Source of the DNA: Bacillota bacterium
Lineage (GTDB): Bacteria; Bacillota; Clostridia; Peptostreptococcales; Anaerovoracaceae
Reading direction: 5' to 3'
Length of the DNA stretch: 5,249 bases
NCBI GenBank assembly: GCA_017523605.1
Contig: JAFWVZ010000240.1
Coordinates: 1 to 5,249, forward strand
Of the stretch, positions 4,423 through 5,249 are shown in pieces; position 1 is the stretch's first letter, and every line of letters starts with the position of its first letter. The position numbers and the translations under genes are program-made. The notes beneath the pieces were generated by a model, which saw nothing but the letters and a program-made list of their open reading frames with translations, made no database searches and had not been told where the DNA came from.

Positions 4423-4456
4423 GCAACTAAAGTATAGTTGCGCCTTTTGCCGCAAC
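4423..4456 (+). promoter_or_regulatory. Mutually exclusive hairpins between the DUF1847 and Sel1 genes
   Basis: GCAACTA (4423-4429) pairs with TAGTTGC (4435-4441), loop AAGTA. Alternatively GTTGCG (4437-4442) pairs with CGCAAC (4451-4456), loop of eight containing TTTT. Both use the same GTTGC, so only one can form. This resembles attenuator logic, but neither stem has a following T-tract. No strong promoter is visible in this 111-bp gap, so the Sel1 gene may be read through from upstream. Confidence 0.35.
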
Positions 4457-4468
4457 ATTACATAAGGA

Positions 4469-4493
4469 CTGCCGCATACTGGCAGCATCGGAG
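4469..4493 (+). promoter_or_regulatory. Hairpin followed by ribosome binding site of the Sel1 gene
   Basis: CTGCC (4469-4473) pairs with GGCAG (4481-4485). Four bases later CGGAG (4489-4493) sits six bases before ATG 4500. The hairpin leaves the ribosome binding site free, so it could insulate translation from the upstream structure. Confidence 0.4.
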
Positions 4494-4499
4494 TAAAAA

Positions 4500-5105
4500 A
4501 TGGATCAGAAAGACAACGACGAACTTCTGGATAAGGCTCAGGCGCTTCTGGACAATGGCGATCAGGAGAGCTATTTCAAGATAAACCATCAGCTTGCAAG
4601 CTCCGGGGACGCCCGCGGCGTGTTCAACGTGGCGAACTGCTTCTTCCACGGCATATACGTTGCCAAGGATCTGCAGAAGGCCTACGCTCTGTTCCAGCTG
4701 CTGGCGGAAGCGGATATCCCGGACGCCATCTATTACCTTGGCCTTTACGCTCAGGAGGGCTATCTGGAAGATCCGGACTACGCCAGGGCCATGGAATATT
4801 ACAAAAAAGCCTCGGATATGGGCGACGCCTGGAGCGCCGTGCAGCTGGGCATGATGTATTCGCTGGGTCAGGGCACGGATATCGACTACGAAAAAGGCTT
4901 CGAATACTATAAACTGGGCTACGAGCGCGGCGACGTCCTTGCCTGCGCCAATCTGGGCTGGTGCTGCGAGACCGGCCAGGGCACGGAGAAGGACCTTAAA
5001 CAGGCGCTCCGCTATTACTGGGAAGGCGCCACTCGCGGAGAAGAGCACTGCGTGGAAGCCGTAAAGCGCCTCTCGGACCCCGAAGCCAGTGAAACGGCGC
5101 ATTAG
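4500..5105 (+). CDS. Sel1-like (SLR/TPR) repeat protein
   Basis: A 201-residue protein built of about four Sel1-like repeats of 35-38 residues: roughly 37-72 (ARGVFNVANCFFHGIYVAKD), 74-109 (DAIYYLGLYAQEGYLEDPDY), 110-145 (SAVQLGMMYSLGQGTDIDY) and 146-181 (ACANLGWCCETGQGTEKDL). Each shows the A-x-x-x-L-G-x-x-Y/C-x-x-G-x-G pattern and the 'A-x-x-Y-Y-x-x-A' second helix. Residues 1-35 form a charged helical cap. There is no signal peptide, so a cytoplasmic protein-protein interaction scaffold is expected; partners are unknown. CGGAG lies six bases before ATG. It lies 111 bp after the DUF1847 gene in the same direction and is closed by a strong terminator. Confidence 0.92.
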   Translation: MDQKDNDELLDKAQALLDNGDQESYFKINHQLASSGDARGVFNVANCFFHGIYVAKDLQKAYALFQLLAEADIPDAIYYLGLYAQEGYLEDPDYARAMEYYKKASDMGDAWSAVQLGMMYSLGQGTDIDYEKGFEYYKLGYERGDVLACANLGWCCETGQGTEKDLKQALRYYWEGATRGEEHCVEAVKRLSDPEASETAH

Positions 5106-5130
5106 CATACAACCTTTGGTTTCACCCACG

Positions 5131-5161
5131 CCCCCGAGTGTTTCTTCACGGGGGATTTTTT
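5131..5161 (+). terminator. Intrinsic terminator after the Sel1 gene
   Basis: CCCCCG (5131-5136) pairs with CGGGGG (5149-5154), with an inner GTG/CAC alternative, followed at once by A and six T (5156-5161). It lies 26 bases after the Sel1 stop codon and closes the rightward gene set. Confidence 0.92.
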
Positions 5162-5249
5162 ATTAACTACAATACTATCAGAGCAGTGTCGGCCGCTTGC
5201 AGCAAACGCCGGCCGGCGCTCCTCCGGAATCATTCTTTATTACATTTCA
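5162..5249. other. Terminal intergenic stretch with a 12-bp GC palindrome
   Basis: No gene is visible. CGCCGGCCGGCG (5207-5218) is a perfect 12-bp palindrome, and GGCCG (5191-5195) can also pair with CGGCC (5210-5214). A possible rightward promoter, TTCACG (5145-5150) and TACAAT (5168-5173) with a 17-bp spacer, would start inside the terminator. It is weakly supported. Confidence 0.3.

Noticed and set aside
4458..5129. Minus-strand open frame opposite the Sel1 gene
   Set aside because: The plus strand encodes clear Sel1 repeats with a ribosome binding site and terminator; the complement shows no recognisable domain.

Overview
The window is a compact stretch of bacterial chromosome with seven protein genes. 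Shine-Dalgarno sequences are strong (AAAGGAG type before most genes), and both intrinsic terminators are clear. Genes have moderately high GC with free use of ATA, while intergenic regions are AT-rich. With an acetyl-CoA-type MetA, DUF4230, DUF1232 and DUF1847 proteins, this suggests an anaerobic, Firmicutes-like or related bacterium. The assignment is tentative because no rRNA or other phylogenetic marker is present.

Layout. (1) Positions 1-897 (+) hold the 3' nine-tenths of metA, a methionine-biosynthesis homoserine O-acyltransferase. It ends in a GC-rich nested inverted repeat that folds on paper as a cloverleaf (894-958), followed by a terminator at 982-1017 shared with the converging operon. 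(2) Positions 2712-1028 (-) hold a probable three-gene operon, transcribed DUF1232 membrane protein, then DUF4230 membrane-anchored protein, then XRE-cupin regulator. A perfect 15-bp inverted repeat sits just upstream of the regulator. (3) Positions 2713-3074 form a divergent control region. It has a leftward promoter with a palindrome over the expected transcription start, a CRP/FNR-like site, a rightward extended -10 promoter and a structured leader. (4) Positions 3075-5105 (+) hold a small Cys-rich DUF2115/UPF0305-like protein, a Cys-rich DUF1847 putative metal-binding protein and a Sel1-repeat protein, closed by a terminator at 5131-5161.

How the genes fit together. Only metA has a firm biochemical role. 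The leftward operon looks like a membrane or envelope module with its own regulator. The rightward genes include two neighbouring small Cys-rich proteins that may share a metal- or redox-related role (inference). The least explained DNA is the array of six AGGAA-N6-TTCCT-type inverted repeats at a 22-bp period (3516-3638) before the DUF1847 gene, the cloverleaf after metA, and a 15-bp direct repeat bracketing the DUF2115-like gene. I found no mobile element, CRISPR array, tRNA or rRNA, and no clear evidence of a new multi-gene system.
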